Origin: Corynebacterium sp. KPL1814
Lineage (GTDB): Bacteria; Actinomycetota; Actinomycetes; Mycobacteriales; Mycobacteriaceae
Reading direction: 5' to 3'
Assembly: GCF_000478175.1 (NCBI RefSeq)
Contig: NZ_KI515776.1
Location: 267,451-331,450 of the forward strand
DNA: 64,000 nucleotides
Made by a program: the position numbers and the translations under genes. Below the pieces are notes generated by a model. The model had not been told where the DNA came from. It saw nothing but the letters and a program-made list of their open reading frames with translations, and searched no databases. Shown here piece by piece: positions 43,772-52,137 of this stretch; positions within the stretch are counted from its first letter, which is position 1; each line of letters begins with the position of its first letter.

Positions 43772-43861
43772 GGCGGTCAGGGGTGTGACTGCCCGCGTAG
43801 CGGTGGCAGCGCTGCCGAATAGGGGCGGCATAAGTCGTACTAAATCGCTAGAATGAATCCC

Positions 43862-44020
43862 ATGACTAAATGGGAATACGCAACCGCACCAGTACTGACC
43901 CACGCCACCAAGCAGATCCTTGATTCTTGGGGCGAAGACGGATGGGAATTGGTCTCCATCACCCCTGGCCCGAACCCGGAGAACGTGGTGGCCTACTTTA
44001 AGCGCGAGGTGGCAGAGTAA
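43862..44020 (+). CDS. DUF4177-like small protein
   Basis: 52 residues: it starts TKWEYATAPVLTHATKQIL and ends VAYFKREVAE, with DGWELVSITPGP in the middle. DUF4177 proteins have the pattern 'WEY...LN..G..GWELV.', seen here. The function is unknown. The stop is directly followed by the ATG of the RidA-like gene without a spacer, so both are translated from one mRNA. In actinobacteria the same pair is common upstream of an MBL-fold gene. Confidence 0.85.
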   Translation: MTKWEYATAPVLTHATKQILDSWGEDGWELVSITPGPNPENVVAYFKREVAE

Positions 44021-44479
44021 ATGAGCTTTTCCGCTCGCTTGAAAGAGATGGGGGTGGAGCTGCCGGGCGTCGCTAAGCCGCTGGCTTCCTATGTGCCCGC
44101 GCTGCGCGTGGGCGACCAGGTATGGACCTCTGGGCAGCTTCCCCTGGTGGATGGATCGCTGCCGGTGACCGGCAAGGTCGGCGCTGAGGTCACCACGGAG
44201 CAGGCCCAAGAACAGGCCCGCACTGCAGTACTCAACGCCTTGGCGGCCGTTGATGCGGAGATCGGGCTGGATAATATCTCCCGCGTGATCAAGATCGTGG
44301 GCTTCGTGGCCTCGGATCCCAGCTACGAAGAACAGCCCGCGGTGGTCAACGGGGCATCGGATTTCATCGGGGAGGTATTCGGCGAGGCCGGCACGCACGC
44401 GCGTTCTGCAGTCGGCGTTGCTGCCTTACCCAAGAATGCCCCGGTGGAGATCGAATTGATCGTAGAGATCGCTGAGTGA
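44021..44479 (+). CDS. RidA/YjgF-family protein
   Basis: 152 residues in the actinobacterial YjgF group. It has LGVELPG-like opening (MGVELPGVAKPLASYVPA), GDQVWTSGQLPLVDGS, and a C-terminal ARSAVGVAALPKNAPVEIELIVEIA. The Arg of the enamine/imine deaminase site is present in THARSAVGV. RidA proteins remove reactive enamines made by PLP enzymes. Members with this longer form are less studied. The start abuts the preceding stop; the MBL gene follows after 18 bp. Confidence 0.88.
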   Translation: MSFSARLKEMGVELPGVAKPLASYVPALRVGDQVWTSGQLPLVDGSLPVTGKVGAEVTTEQAQEQARTAVLNALAAVDAEIGLDNISRVIKIVGFVASDPSYEEQPAVVNGASDFIGEVFGEAGTHARSAVGVAALPKNAPVEIELIVEIAE

Positions 44480-44497
44480 TCGGTTAGGCTGGTAGGC

Positions 44498-45313
44498 ATG
44501 GAGCACCCCGCATACAGTCAATTGCGTCCCGTAAGCCAATCCGTTGGCGTAGTCCTTTGTGATAATCCCAGCTATACCGCCCTCGAGGGCACGAATACCT
44601 GGATTATCAGTGCCGCTGAAGACTCTCGGTCGATCGTCGTAGACCCGGGGCCGGAGGATGAAGGCCACCTCAACGTAGTGCATCGCCATGCCGGTGAGGT
44701 GGCTTTAATTCTGCTTACCCACCGCCACGATGACCACGCTTCGGGCGCACAACGTCTCCGGCAGATGACCGGCGCGCCCATCCGCGCCTTCGATCCCAGC
44801 TATTGCAATGGCGCGGAGGCGTTGCAGAAGGGTGAAATCCTGACCCTAGAAGGCATCACCCCGCAACTGGAGGTCCTGCACACGCCGGGTCACACCGCGG
44901 ACTCCACGTCCTTTTTCGTGTGGAGCGGTGAGGCGGATAATTCCCGGTTAGAAGGCATCGCCACCGGCGATACCATCGCGGGGCGCCACACCGTTTTGCT
45001 CTCAGAAACAGACGGCGATTTGGCGGATTACCTGCGTACCCTGGATGTGCTGGAATCTCGCGGGAAGGATGTTCCGCTCTTCCCGGGCCACGGGCCGGAT
45101 TTGGAGGATACCTCGCAGGTGGCGCGCAAGTACATTGATCGCCGCCACTACCGCTTGGATCAGATCCGGGAAATTCGCTCCCGGCTGGGTGATGACGTGG
45201 ACCTGACCACCTTGGTCAATGAAATGTATGACGATGTGGATCCGGTGCTGCGCCATGCCGCAGAGCAGTCTACGCGCACCGCGTTGAAGTACCTCGACGG
45301 TACCGATAACTAA
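44498..45313 (+). CDS. Metallo-beta-lactamase-fold hydrolase
   Basis: 271 residues. The metal motif HRHDDH is in ILLTHRHDDHASGAQRL. GHTADSTSFFVW and TGDTIAGRH give the second metal ligands, and PLFPGHGPDLED the last His. The protein is cytosolic and resembles the LACTB2/glyoxalase II-like group, where substrates include RNA or thioesters; the substrate is unknown here. It is the third gene in the DUF4177-RidA-MBL unit upstream of glxR (opposite strand). Confidence 0.88.
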   Translation: MEHPAYSQLRPVSQSVGVVLCDNPSYTALEGTNTWIISAAEDSRSIVVDPGPEDEGHLNVVHRHAGEVALILLTHRHDDHASGAQRLRQMTGAPIRAFDPSYCNGAEALQKGEILTLEGITPQLEVLHTPGHTADSTSFFVWSGEADNSRLEGIATGDTIAGRHTVLLSETDGDLADYLRTLDVLESRGKDVPLFPGHGPDLEDTSQVARKYIDRRHYRLDQIREIRSRLGDDVDLTTLVNEMYDDVDPVLRHAAEQSTRTALKYLDGTDN

Positions 45314-45348
45314 CGCGCGGCGCGGCAGGACGCCGGCTAAAACGCTTA

Positions 45349-45391
45349 TTCCCTCCGCCCCTGGTGCTTATGCACGGGGGACGAAGGGAAT
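45349..45391. terminator. Bidirectional hairpin between the MBL gene and glxR
   Basis: ATTCCCT-CCG-CCCC pairs with GGGG-CG-AAGGGAAT around a GTGC/GCAC inner stem. It stands between converging genes and is followed by T-rich DNA on the plus strand. Confidence 0.75.
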
Positions 45392-45399
45392 TTGTGGTT

Positions 45400-46083
45400 T
45401 TATCGCGCGCGGCGGGCGAGGTGCTCGGTATCGACGATGAGCACGGACTTGCCCTCGAGGCGAATCCAACCGCGGTGGGCGAAGGTAGCCAGGGCCTTAT
45501 TAACGGTCTCGCGGGAAGCGCCTACCAGCTGGGCAATCTCTTCCTGGGTGAGATCGTGGTTGACGCGCAGCGCGCTGCCTTCCTGGACGCCGAAGCGGTT
45601 AGCCAGCTGCAGCAGGGTCTTGGCAACGCGGCCGGGCACGTCGGTGAAGATGAGGTCCGCCAGGTTAGCGTTAGTGCGGCGCAGGCGGCGGGCCAGCACG
45701 CGCAGCAGCTGCTGAGCGATGGCGGGGTGATCGCTTACCCATTTATCCAGCAACTCGGAGTTCATGGTGGCGGCCTGGACCTCGGTCACGCAGACGGCAG
45801 ACGAGGTGCGTGGGCCCGGATCGAAGATGGAAAGCTCACCGAACATATCGGACGGGCCCATCACAGTCAGGAGGTTTTCGCGGCCATCCGGGGCGTGGCG
45901 GGCGAGCTTAATCTTGCCGGAGGTGATGATATACAACCGGTCACCAGGCTCGCCTTCATCGAAGATGGTGGTACCGCGCGGGAAGCGCACTGTCTCCATC
46001 TGCTCGAGAAGATTCTGCACTGCTACGGGATCAACGCCTTGGAAGATTCCGGCGCGGGAGAGGGTGTCCTGTACGCCTTCCAC
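45400..46083 (-). CDS. glxR: CRP/FNR-type global regulator GlxR
   Basis: 227 residues. The cNMP-binding domain has [20 protein letters not shown] and [18 protein letters not shown], with the phosphate-binding cassette Arg. The C-terminal winged helix contains [21 protein letters not shown]. The sequence is nearly that of C. glutamicum GlxR, a cAMP-dependent regulator of carbon, respiration and nitrogen genes. It is flanked by nth, as is usual. A likely autoregulatory site is upstream at 46211-46224. Confidence 0.97.
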   Translation of the reverse strand: MEGVQDTLSRAGIFQGVDPVAVQNLLEQMETVRFPRGTTIFDEGEPGDRLYIITSGKIKLARHAPDGRENLLTVMGPSDMFGELSIFDPGPRTSSAVCVTEVQAATMNSELLDKWVSDHPAIAQQLLRVLARRLRRTNANLADLIFTDVPGRVAKTLLQLANRFGVQEGSALRVNHDLTQEEIAQLVGASRETVNKALATFAHRGWIRLEGKSVLIVDTEHLARRAR

Positions 46084-46210
46084 GTTTTACTCCTTGGATG
46101 TCGACTGCGAAAAGTCACTAAAGTGCTTGGGCCACATCCTTTTGCGGGCTCCAGGGAGGCACGCTAATGCGGAACAAGCGGGGTCAATTTTTAGCGTACC
46201 CCATTCTACA

Positions 46211-46224
46211 GTGCAGTTAGTCAC
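46211..46224. promoter_or_regulatory. GlxR-type operator upstream of glxR
   Basis: Read on the minus strand this is GTGACTAACTGCAC, one change from GTGA-N6-TCAC. Autoregulation of glxR is known in C. glutamicum; here it is inferred from the site. Confidence 0.6.
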
Positions 46225-46306
46225 TTTTGGACACTGTCCCCATAATGGTCACACGACAGAAATGGGTTCACTTACGCCCCTAGTGTTACAGCCAGCGGAT
46301 TTCCGG

Positions 46307-46396
46307 CTAATCGGCGAAGACAACTGCTTCCAATTTTTCCATGAGGAGGGCGAAAAGGGCGATACCAAGCGGTACAAAAATAACAAGTGAAATCAT
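46307..46396 (-). CDS. 29-residue membrane peptide, between glxR and nth
   Basis: MISLVIFVPLGIALFALLMEKLEAVVFAD is interrupted here for display: residues 1-18 are a hydrophobic helix (ISLVIFVPLGIALFALL), followed by MEKLEAVVFAD and TAG. It reads on the minus strand from ATG 46396, about 29 bp from the divergent nth start. TAGGAT lies 8 bp upstream, so a leaderless transcript is plausible. A clean TM helix with a short charged end in this position suggests a real small membrane protein; its role is unknown. Confidence 0.65.
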   Translation of the reverse strand: MISLVIFVPLGIALFALLMEKLEAVVFAD

Positions 46397-46424
46397 GTAT
46401 TCCTATCCTACTAAGCTTGGCGGC

Positions 46425-47078
46425 ATGAGTTCATCACTGCCGGCCACCGCGGCCCCGAGTAAGAGAGCGCCCATCATTAACGAGCGATTGGCAAGCGAAC
46501 ACCCCGATGCGCGGTGCGAGCTCGATTTCGACTCTCCCCTCCAACTCTTGGTGGCCACGGTGCTTTCCGCGCAGTGCACGGATGCGCGCGTGAACTCGGT
46601 AACCCCTGAGCTGTTTCGCGCCTATCCCACCGCGGCCGATTATGCGGCAGCCAGCCGGGAGGATCTGGAGGCGATCCTGCGGCCGCTGGGGTTTCAGCGG
46701 GCAAAGGCGGGGCATCTTATGGGCATCGGCGAGCGCTTGGTTTCTGAATTCGGCGGCGAGGTGCCACAGACCGTAAAGGAACTGACCTCCCTGCCTGGGG
46801 TGGGCCGCAAGACGGCGCTGGTGGTGCTGGGCGATGCCTTCGGGGTACCGGGCCTTACCGTGGATACGCACTTTAGCCGCCTGATGCAGCGCCTGGAGCT
46901 GACGGGGGAGAAGACGCCGGTGAAGATAGAAAGGGACATCGCCAAGCTCATTGCAGAGGCCGAGTGGACGATGTTTTCCCACCGCATCATTTTTCACGGC
47001 CGGCGCGTCTGCCATGCCCGGAACCCGGAGTGTGGGAATTGCGTGGTGCGGGATCTGTGCCCAGCTGCATTAAGCTAG
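46425..47078 (+). CDS. nth: Endonuclease III (base-excision repair glycosylase)
   Basis: 217 residues. It removes oxidised pyrimidines and cleaves the AP site. The HhH motif with the catalytic Lys is LPGVGRKTALVVLG and the catalytic Asp is in TVDTHFSRL. The four Cys of the [4Fe-4S] cluster are in CHARNPECGNCVVRDLC. LLVATVLSAQCTD near the N-terminus is family-typical. ATG at 46425 matches the family length; the frame extends upstream. It leads a tight run of nth, thioredoxin, NUDIX and MarP-like genes. Confidence 0.96.
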   Translation: MSSSLPATAAPSKRAPIINERLASEHPDARCELDFDSPLQLLVATVLSAQCTDARVNSVTPELFRAYPTAADYAAASREDLEAILRPLGFQRAKAGHLMGIGERLVSEFGGEVPQTVKELTSLPGVGRKTALVVLGDAFGVPGLTVDTHFSRLMQRLELTGEKTPVKIERDIAKLIAEAEWTMFSHRIIFHGRRVCHARNPECGNCVVRDLCPAALS

Positions 47079-47082
47079 CGGT

Positions 47083-47679
47083 ATGAAAAAATACGTCTTC
47101 GGCACCGTCATTGCGGCCATTGTCATCGCAGCCCTCGTGGTGGTGGGGGTCATGCAGCTGCGTGGGGATGACAACGGCACGGGCGATTCGGCGCAGGCCC
47201 CTGGCGCGGGATCGGAATCGGGCTCGGCGGGTTACCAGGACGTGGCCGAGCGCCCAGATTGCCCCGCGGGGCCCATCGCCGGAGTGGAACTGGAATGCTT
47301 GGGCGGCGATGATGCACGCGAAGGGGACAAGGCGGATGAAGGCATTACCATCGCCAATGTGTGGGCATGGTGGTGCGAGCCGTGCCGCGCGGAATTGCCC
47401 CACCTGGACGAGGTGGCAAAGTCTCACCCTGACTGGAAGGTCATTGGGGTGCACGCGGATAAAAACGCCGCCAACGGGGCTGCCTTTCTCAACGATGTGG
47501 GAGTAGACCTGCCGAGCTTCCAAGATCCGGATAATAGCTTCGCGGGCACGCTGGGACTGCCGGGCGTGGTTCCCGTGACCGTGATTCTCCGCGATGGGGA
47601 AGTGGTTAAGCAGGCAGCCCAGCCGTTTACCTCGGCGGCCGAAATCGAAAAAACGGTTGAGGAGGCGCTCGCCGGATGA
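47083..47679 (+). CDS. Membrane-anchored TlpA-like thioredoxin-fold protein
   Basis: 198 residues. An N-terminal TM anchor (YVFGTVIAAIVIAALVVVGVM) and a Gly/Ser/Ala-rich linker precede a TlpA-type thioredoxin domain. The redox pair is in VWAWWCEPCRAELPHLDEV, and the cis-Pro in LPGVVPVTVI. It should reduce or isomerise disulfides outside the membrane, perhaps in cytochrome or protein maturation. Two extra Cys (PDCPAG, LECLGG) may form a structural disulfide. It starts 4 bp after nth and overlaps the next gene by 4 bp. Confidence 0.88.
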   Translation: MKKYVFGTVIAAIVIAALVVVGVMQLRGDDNGTGDSAQAPGAGSESGSAGYQDVAERPDCPAGPIAGVELECLGGDDAREGDKADEGITIANVWAWWCEPCRAELPHLDEVAKSHPDWKVIGVHADKNAANGAAFLNDVGVDLPSFQDPDNSFAGTLGLPGVVPVTVILRDGEVVKQAAQPFTSAAEIEKTVEEALAG

Positions 47680-48377
47680 GTGAATTATGGCCCGAGTACG
47701 CACCCGAGTGGATAAAACCCGCGCTGGGCGTCGATCCGAGTCAGGTGCAGGAACTTATTGGGCAGCGGCAAGCATCGCAGCTCAATGGCTCAGAGGAAGA
47801 GGTGCCAACCAAGCGGGAAGCCGCGGTGCTGATGCTGCTTAGCGGGAACAGTGTGGAGGATGGCGAAATTTTGCTTACGCACCGCTCGCCGTCCCTGCGC
47901 TCGCATTCCGGTCAGATTGCCTTTCCTGGCGGCCGGCGGGATCCGGGTGATACCTCGCTGGTAGATACCGCCCTGCGGGAGGCGTGGGAGGAAACCGATC
48001 TGCAGCGCCACACGGTCACGCCCTTAGAGCAGTGGGAACAGCTGCACATTCGCGCCACGGGGAATCCGGTAAGCCCCATCCTGGCCCATTGGAACCAGCC
48101 GGGCGAAGTCTATCCCGCTAGCCCGGCGGAGACCGATGATGTGTTCTTCGTCCCGCTCGGGGAGCTCATTGACCCCCGCAACCGCCTGCTGGTGGGCTTC
48201 AAGCGGTGGCAAGGGCCGGCGTTTTATGCCAATGATTACGTGATTTGGGGCTTTACCGCCGGAGTACTGGCAGCATTATTGGATCATTCTGGGTGGAGCG
48301 TACCGTGGAATAATAATTCGGTCATAGACCTGCGTGACACCCTCAAAAAGTCCCGCAATAATGAGAAGATGTTCTAA
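47676..48377 (+). CDS. NUDIX CoA pyrophosphatase
   Basis: 233 residues. The family-specific UPF0035 motif LLTHRSPSLRSHSGQ with IAFPGGRRD precedes the Nudix box (GGRRDPG...ALREAWEETDL). This pairing marks enzymes that split coenzyme A into phosphopantetheine and 3',5'-ADP. The C-terminus has DYVIWGFTAGVLAALL, as in the family. The ATG overlaps the thioredoxin stop (ATGA), so translation is coupled. Confidence 0.9.
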   Translation: MSELWPEYAPEWIKPALGVDPSQVQELIGQRQASQLNGSEEEVPTKREAAVLMLLSGNSVEDGEILLTHRSPSLRSHSGQIAFPGGRRDPGDTSLVDTALREAWEETDLQRHTVTPLEQWEQLHIRATGNPVSPILAHWNQPGEVYPASPAETDDVFFVPLGELIDPRNRLLVGFKRWQGPAFYANDYVIWGFTAGVLAALLDHSGWSVPWNNNSVIDLRDTLKKSRNNEKMF

Positions 48378-48439
48378 TTGCCCGCGCGTTTAAGCTGCCG
48401 GGGAACGCACGAGATTTCGATCGAGAAAGAACCAAAGCC

Positions 48440-49636
48440 ATGACTGCTGCGCTCGTTGTTGACGGCCTGATTGTGCTTGCCGTATTAGCAGCATTGCTAA
48501 GCGGTTGGCGCAATGGTGCGCTCGCCGCGGTGCTCTCCGCCATTGGCGTGGGCGCGGGCCTCGTGGTGGGCATCGCCGTAGCACCCAGCGTATTGCGCAC
48601 AGTGGAGGAGCCTTCGCTGCGCCTGCTCCTGCTCGTGGGCATCCTAGTTTTGCTGGTGGGTATTGGGCAGATCATTGGTTCCTCCTTGGGTACCAGCATG
48701 CGCGATCACATGAAGGCGCGCACCACCCAGCGGATAGATTCGCTATTCGGCGCGGTCTTTCAGTCCTTCATCGCGCTCATCGTCATCTGGATGATTTCCA
48801 TTCCCGTGGCCACCAATTTGGGCGGATCCGCGGGGCAGGGGCTGCGCGATTCCCGCATCCTGAGCAACCTCAACGCGGCCGCCCCGACGCGCCTGGCTTC
48901 CCTTCCCAATGGCGTGGCGGCGTTGCTCAATGAATCGGGGCTTCCGCCCTTGGTCTCGCCGTGGGAAAATTCCATCAGCGGCAAGGACGTTGAGGACCCC
49001 GCCCCAGACGTGCAGGATCCAGAGCTGGTGCGCAGCATCCGCCCGTCCATCATTCATGTGCTTGGCGATGCCGAAGAGTGCTCCCGCCGCCTCATGGGTT
49101 CCGGTTTCGTGGTGGACAATGACTATGTGGTCACCAATGCCCACGTGGTGGCCGGCACCCAAACGGTGAGGTTGGATACGAAGCTGGGGCTGAAAGACGC
49201 CTCGGTGGTCTACTACAACCCAGAGGTCGATATCGCCGTCTTGCACGCGCCGGATCTGGGCATCCAGCCCCTGCCGTGGGCGCAGCAGCCGGCCCAGACC
49301 GGCGACGACGCCATGGTCATGGGCTTCCCACACTCAGGCCCCTTTAATGCGGAAATGGCCCGCGTGCGCGATCGCATCACCATCGCCGGGCCAGATATCT
49401 ACTCCCAAGGCAGGTTAGAGCGCGATTCCTATACGGTGCGCGGCAATATCCAACAGGGCAATTCTGGCGGCCCCCTAATCAATACCGCGGGTGAGGTCTT
49501 GGGCGTTATCTTCGGTGCCTCAGTGGATGATTCTGAGACCGGATACGCGCTGACCGCAGACGAGGTCATCGGCCACATTGGGGATGTCACCCAATTGAAG
49601 CGCCCAGTAGAAACGGGCGAGTGCGTGGCGCACTAG
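48440..49636 (+). CDS. MarP-like membrane serine protease
   Basis: 398 residues. Four TM helices (CvpA-like) occupy residues 1-~135, followed by an external chymotrypsin-fold protease. Catalytic His is in YVVTNAHVVAG, Asp in EVDIAVLHAPD, Ser in QQGNSGGPLINTAG. Cys in EECSRRLMG and GECVAH could make the disulfide known in M. tuberculosis MarP (acid-resistance protease). The order nth-Trx-NUDIX-MarP is conserved in actinobacteria. The cleavage target here is unknown. Confidence 0.9.
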   Translation: MTAALVVDGLIVLAVLAALLSGWRNGALAAVLSAIGVGAGLVVGIAVAPSVLRTVEEPSLRLLLLVGILVLLVGIGQIIGSSLGTSMRDHMKARTTQRIDSLFGAVFQSFIALIVIWMISIPVATNLGGSAGQGLRDSRILSNLNAAAPTRLASLPNGVAALLNESGLPPLVSPWENSISGKDVEDPAPDVQDPELVRSIRPSIIHVLGDAEECSRRLMGSGFVVDNDYVVTNAHVVAGTQTVRLDTKLGLKDASVVYYNPEVDIAVLHAPDLGIQPLPWAQQPAQTGDDAMVMGFPHSGPFNAEMARVRDRITIAGPDIYSQGRLERDSYTVRGNIQQGNSGGPLINTAGEVLGVIFGASVDDSETGYALTADEVIGHIGDVTQLKRPVETGECVAH

Positions 49637-49690
49637 CTTTCGTACTAGATCCGCGTAGGGCTATCCGTCCTACGCGCCCCACGCGCCGTC

Positions 49691-50599
49691 CTACGCGCCC
49701 AGCCACCGGCGCAGCTCGTCGACGAACCGTTCGGGGGCCTCGAGGAAGGGCAGGTTCTTGGCACCTGGAATCGAGGTGGCACTAAATCCGGCGCGGGCGC
49801 GGAGGGCGGCTCGCTGGATGACGGGGTTCCACAAGCGCTGCTGGGCGTGGATGAAAAGGACGGGGCGTTTTACGCTTAATTCGGACCAGTTCAAGGGCAC
49901 CACGGCGGTGCGCATCCGATGATTCCACAGGATGCCGCGGCGCACCTTGCCAATCTGGGAGGCGCGCAGGCGCAGGGCAAGGATGGACTCTAGGGTGGCA
50001 TCGGCAAGCGCGGGCCCCGTATCCAGGCTGAGCTCCTTGCGGTAGGCCCGGGGACTGAGCAGCAAGGTATTCGCGCGCGTGACCTTTGGCAGGTGGCAGA
50101 GGAGGGAACGCAGGATTATCCACCCAAAGTCCCAGGGGCGGGCGGCGATGGCGCGGCGGATATCCACGGGGTGCGCGGCCGAGACGGAGACTAGGCCGCG
50201 GACGCGGTTGGGGCGCTCGGCGGCCAGGCACCACGCCACCGCGCCACCGGTATCGGCGCCGACGATATAGGCATCATCGTGGCCCAATGCTTGGATGAGG
50301 CCATCCAGATCCCCGACCAAGGTGCGGATATCCTGGCCGGGATCGATGGGCGGCTTATCGGACATGCCAAAGCCGCGCATATCCACCGCGGCAACGTGGT
50401 ACCCGCACTGGGCGAGGGGCCCGATGACCTCCTGAAAATCGAACCAGCCGCCAAAAGCGCCGTGAATAAAAACAACGAGGGGGTCGGCACTATCGCCCGC
50501 TATGGCCACGTGCAGGCGGATGCCCCGGGTGTGGACAAACTCGTGCGCAAAGGGTCCTTCCAGCTCAACCGTGGAGGGGGGCAGTGGTGCTAAGGCCAT
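49691..50599 (-). CDS. Alpha/beta-hydrolase with atypical catalytic residues
   Basis: About 302 residues. HGAFGGWFDF (oxyanion), DMRGFGMSDKPP and the nucleophile elbow GADTGGAVAW are clear. The elbow has Asp rather than Ser, as in epoxide hydrolases and haloalkane dehalogenases. At the positions where the acid and base should be, the sequence shows FIHAQQRLWNP and GAKNLPFLEAPERF; the normal Asp and His are missing. It may be a pseudo-enzyme or use displaced residues. It lies after marP in the opposite direction, followed upstream by the holin-like gene. Confidence 0.78.
   Translation of the reverse strand: MALAPLPPSTVELEGPFAHEFVHTRGIRLHVAIAGDSADPLVVFIHGAFGGWFDFQEVIGPLAQCGYHVAAVDMRGFGMSDKPPIDPGQDIRTLVGDLDGLIQALGHDDAYIVGADTGGAVAWCLAAERPNRVRGLVSVSAAHPVDIRRAIAARPWDFGWIILRSLLCHLPKVTRANTLLLSPRAYRKELSLDTGPALADATLESILALRLRASQIGKVRRGILWNHRMRTAVVPLNWSELSVKRPVLFIHAQQRLWNPVIQRAALRARAGFSATSIPGAKNLPFLEAPERFVDELRRWLGA
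49997..50009 (+). repeat. Dispersed 13-mer GGCATCGGCAAGC (exact copy 7)
   Basis: Exact plus-strand copy in the alpha/beta-hydrolase gene (minus strand), where the complement encodes Leu-Ala-Asp-Ala. Confidence 0.8.
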
Positions 50600-50632
50600 G
50601 GAGGACAAGGCGCCTTTCTATGTGTACAGAAA

Positions 50633-50660
50633 ATCCGCCCCAGGAAAGGCTGAGGCGGAT
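50633..50660 (-). terminator. Terminator after the holin-like gene
   Basis: ATCCGCC (50633-50639) and GGCGGAT (50654-50660), with an inner CAG/CTG pair, form a compact hairpin just past the stop on the minus strand, with TTTTC after it. Confidence 0.7.
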
Positions 50661-50677
50661 CTAATAGTGCGTGCGGT

Positions 50678-51181
50678 TTAGGTATACAGGCCGTGAGTGT
50701 CCTTCCGGTCCAGCGACTTCTGCGCCTTGCCCGGAATGAGGTTCTTGAGTTCCTTGGTGGAATCTATGGTCTTCTGCGGTGCCTTAACCTTCTTGACATT
50801 CTTGACGCCGAGTAGGGCGAGGGCACCGGCCGCCACGATCATCACGAGGAAGACGATCAAGAAGGCAGCCCAGCGGTCCAGCCAGAGGGCGAGGAGCTCA
50901 GCGAGAAAGAAGAAAAAGAAGAAGGAGCTGTACAGCGCGATGGTGCCCGCTGCGCCGAAGAAGCCGGCGCCAATGCCGCCCTTCTTGGCGGACTCCGCCA
51001 GCTCCGTCTTGGCGAGCTCTACCTCAGAGCGCACGAGCTGGGACATCTGCTCGGTGGCATTGGAGACCAACTTGCCGATGGAGGTTTCGGAGGACGATGC
51101 ATCAACATCGCTCAAAGGAATCGAATTAACCTTTGGTGCGAATTGATCGGTGCCGTCAGTAAATAATCCATCGTTGCTCAC
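50678..51181 (-). CDS. Actinobacterial holin-superfamily-III-like membrane protein
   Basis: 167 residues. A helical soluble stretch (SIGKLVSNATEQMSQLVRSEVELAKTEL) leads into two TM helices, one with a run of six Phe (SSFFFFFFLAEL), then a basic tail. This is the pattern of the 'phage holin family' PF07332 proteins that are chromosomal in actinobacteria and located near MarP. It is not a prophage marker by itself. The function is unknown. Confidence 0.82.
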   Translation of the reverse strand: MSNDGLFTDGTDQFAPKVNSIPLSDVDASSSETSIGKLVSNATEQMSQLVRSEVELAKTELAESAKKGGIGAGFFGAAGTIALYSSFFFFFFLAELLALWLDRWAAFLIVFLVMIVAAGALALLGVKNVKKVKAPQKTIDSTKELKNLIPGKAQKSLDRKDTHGLYT

Positions 51182-51313
51182 GATTAATTCTCCTCGTTTT
51201 CATCTAAACCTTGTAACGGCCCCAATGATAATAGATACAGCGCGGTTTTATGGTGCCGCGCCAACGATAGGGGGCCTTCGGGGCTCGGGGCGTCTAGGGC
51301 TATCCTAATGTAT

Positions 51314-52024
51314 ATGCCAGAAAATGACGCGTTATCCCCGCTATTTCGCCTCCCGGGGGTGAAAGAAGGTGCGGAAAAGGCCGCGGCTGCCATCGCGCGC
51401 GCCCACCGCAGGCCCGCCGGGCTGCGCAGGTATGAGGTCATCTCTGCGGAGTCCTTGATGCGCGGGGCGCGCGCCAGCGTGGCCTTGGATGGGCATTCCA
51501 TCCCCCCGCATCCTGGCCCGGGTGATGTGGAAAGCGGGCCGCTCGCCGGCGCGGTCAGCGCGTATTCCGTGGTAGCACCTGAGGTGGTAGATTCCACCGT
51601 CCGCTCCTTTGCCCGCGCGCCGCTGCAGGTGCTCGCGCGCATCGACGTTGCGGCCGGCGGCAACGGGATCCCCAGCGGCGATAGCGCGCGCTTGCAGGGC
51701 CTGGCGCGCCTGATTGCGCAGGGCAGCGGCCCCGCATTCCGCGATCTTTTGCCGAGCGTCGTGCACGCCGAAATCGCGGCAGGCGAATTCTTTGGCCCGC
51801 GCAGCGGCGTGGTGGCGCGGGTTGCGGCCCGCCTGGCCGCCATACACACCGGCTTTGATCCTCGCGGGTTCGCCGTGCCAGAGGTGTATTTCCACCGCCA
51901 TTCCACGGCCTACCACGAGTGCCGCGCGAACTACCGCGACAGCCCCGGTGAGGTGGTACTTTTCCACCTTTCCGCTTGGGAGGTAGGCGGCAAAGAAGCC
52001 GATGCCATCGCCCGCGCGGCCTAA
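51314..52024 (+). CDS. Conserved actinobacterial protein, Fic-like layout without the Fic catalytic motif
   Basis: 236 residues, cytosolic. The N-terminal RARASVALDGHSIP-like part (GARASVALDGHSIPPHPG) resembles the ASSxIEG segment of Fic proteins. FFGPRSGVVARVAARLAAIHTGFDP and VPEVYFHRH resemble the region around the Fic active site, but the HPFxxGNGR motif is absent. Thus AMPylation is unlikely. ATG at 51314 has TATCCT 7 bp upstream (leaderless). It belongs to the conserved neighbourhood of 6C RNA and the CpaE-like gene. The family assignment is tentative. Confidence 0.6.
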   Translation: MPENDALSPLFRLPGVKEGAEKAAAAIARAHRRPAGLRRYEVISAESLMRGARASVALDGHSIPPHPGPGDVESGPLAGAVSAYSVVAPEVVDSTVRSFARAPLQVLARIDVAAGGNGIPSGDSARLQGLARLIAQGSGPAFRDLLPSVVHAEIAAGEFFGPRSGVVARVAARLAAIHTGFDPRGFAVPEVYFHRHSTAYHECRANYRDSPGEVVLFHLSAWEVGGKEADAIARAA

Positions 52025-52137
52025 CCGTACGCCCGTATCCGGTAGGCGGTGAACATCCATTCGGTGCTGGTCAGCGCCGTGCAGGTAGATAATTTTTCTT
52101 AGCTGTTGTGATCGGGTAATGAACGTGTCATAATAAG

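Noticed and set aside
50678-51181. Holin-like gene as evidence of a prophage
   Set aside because: No integrase, lysin, capsid or att site is nearby; this family is a normal chromosomal gene near marP in actinobacteria.
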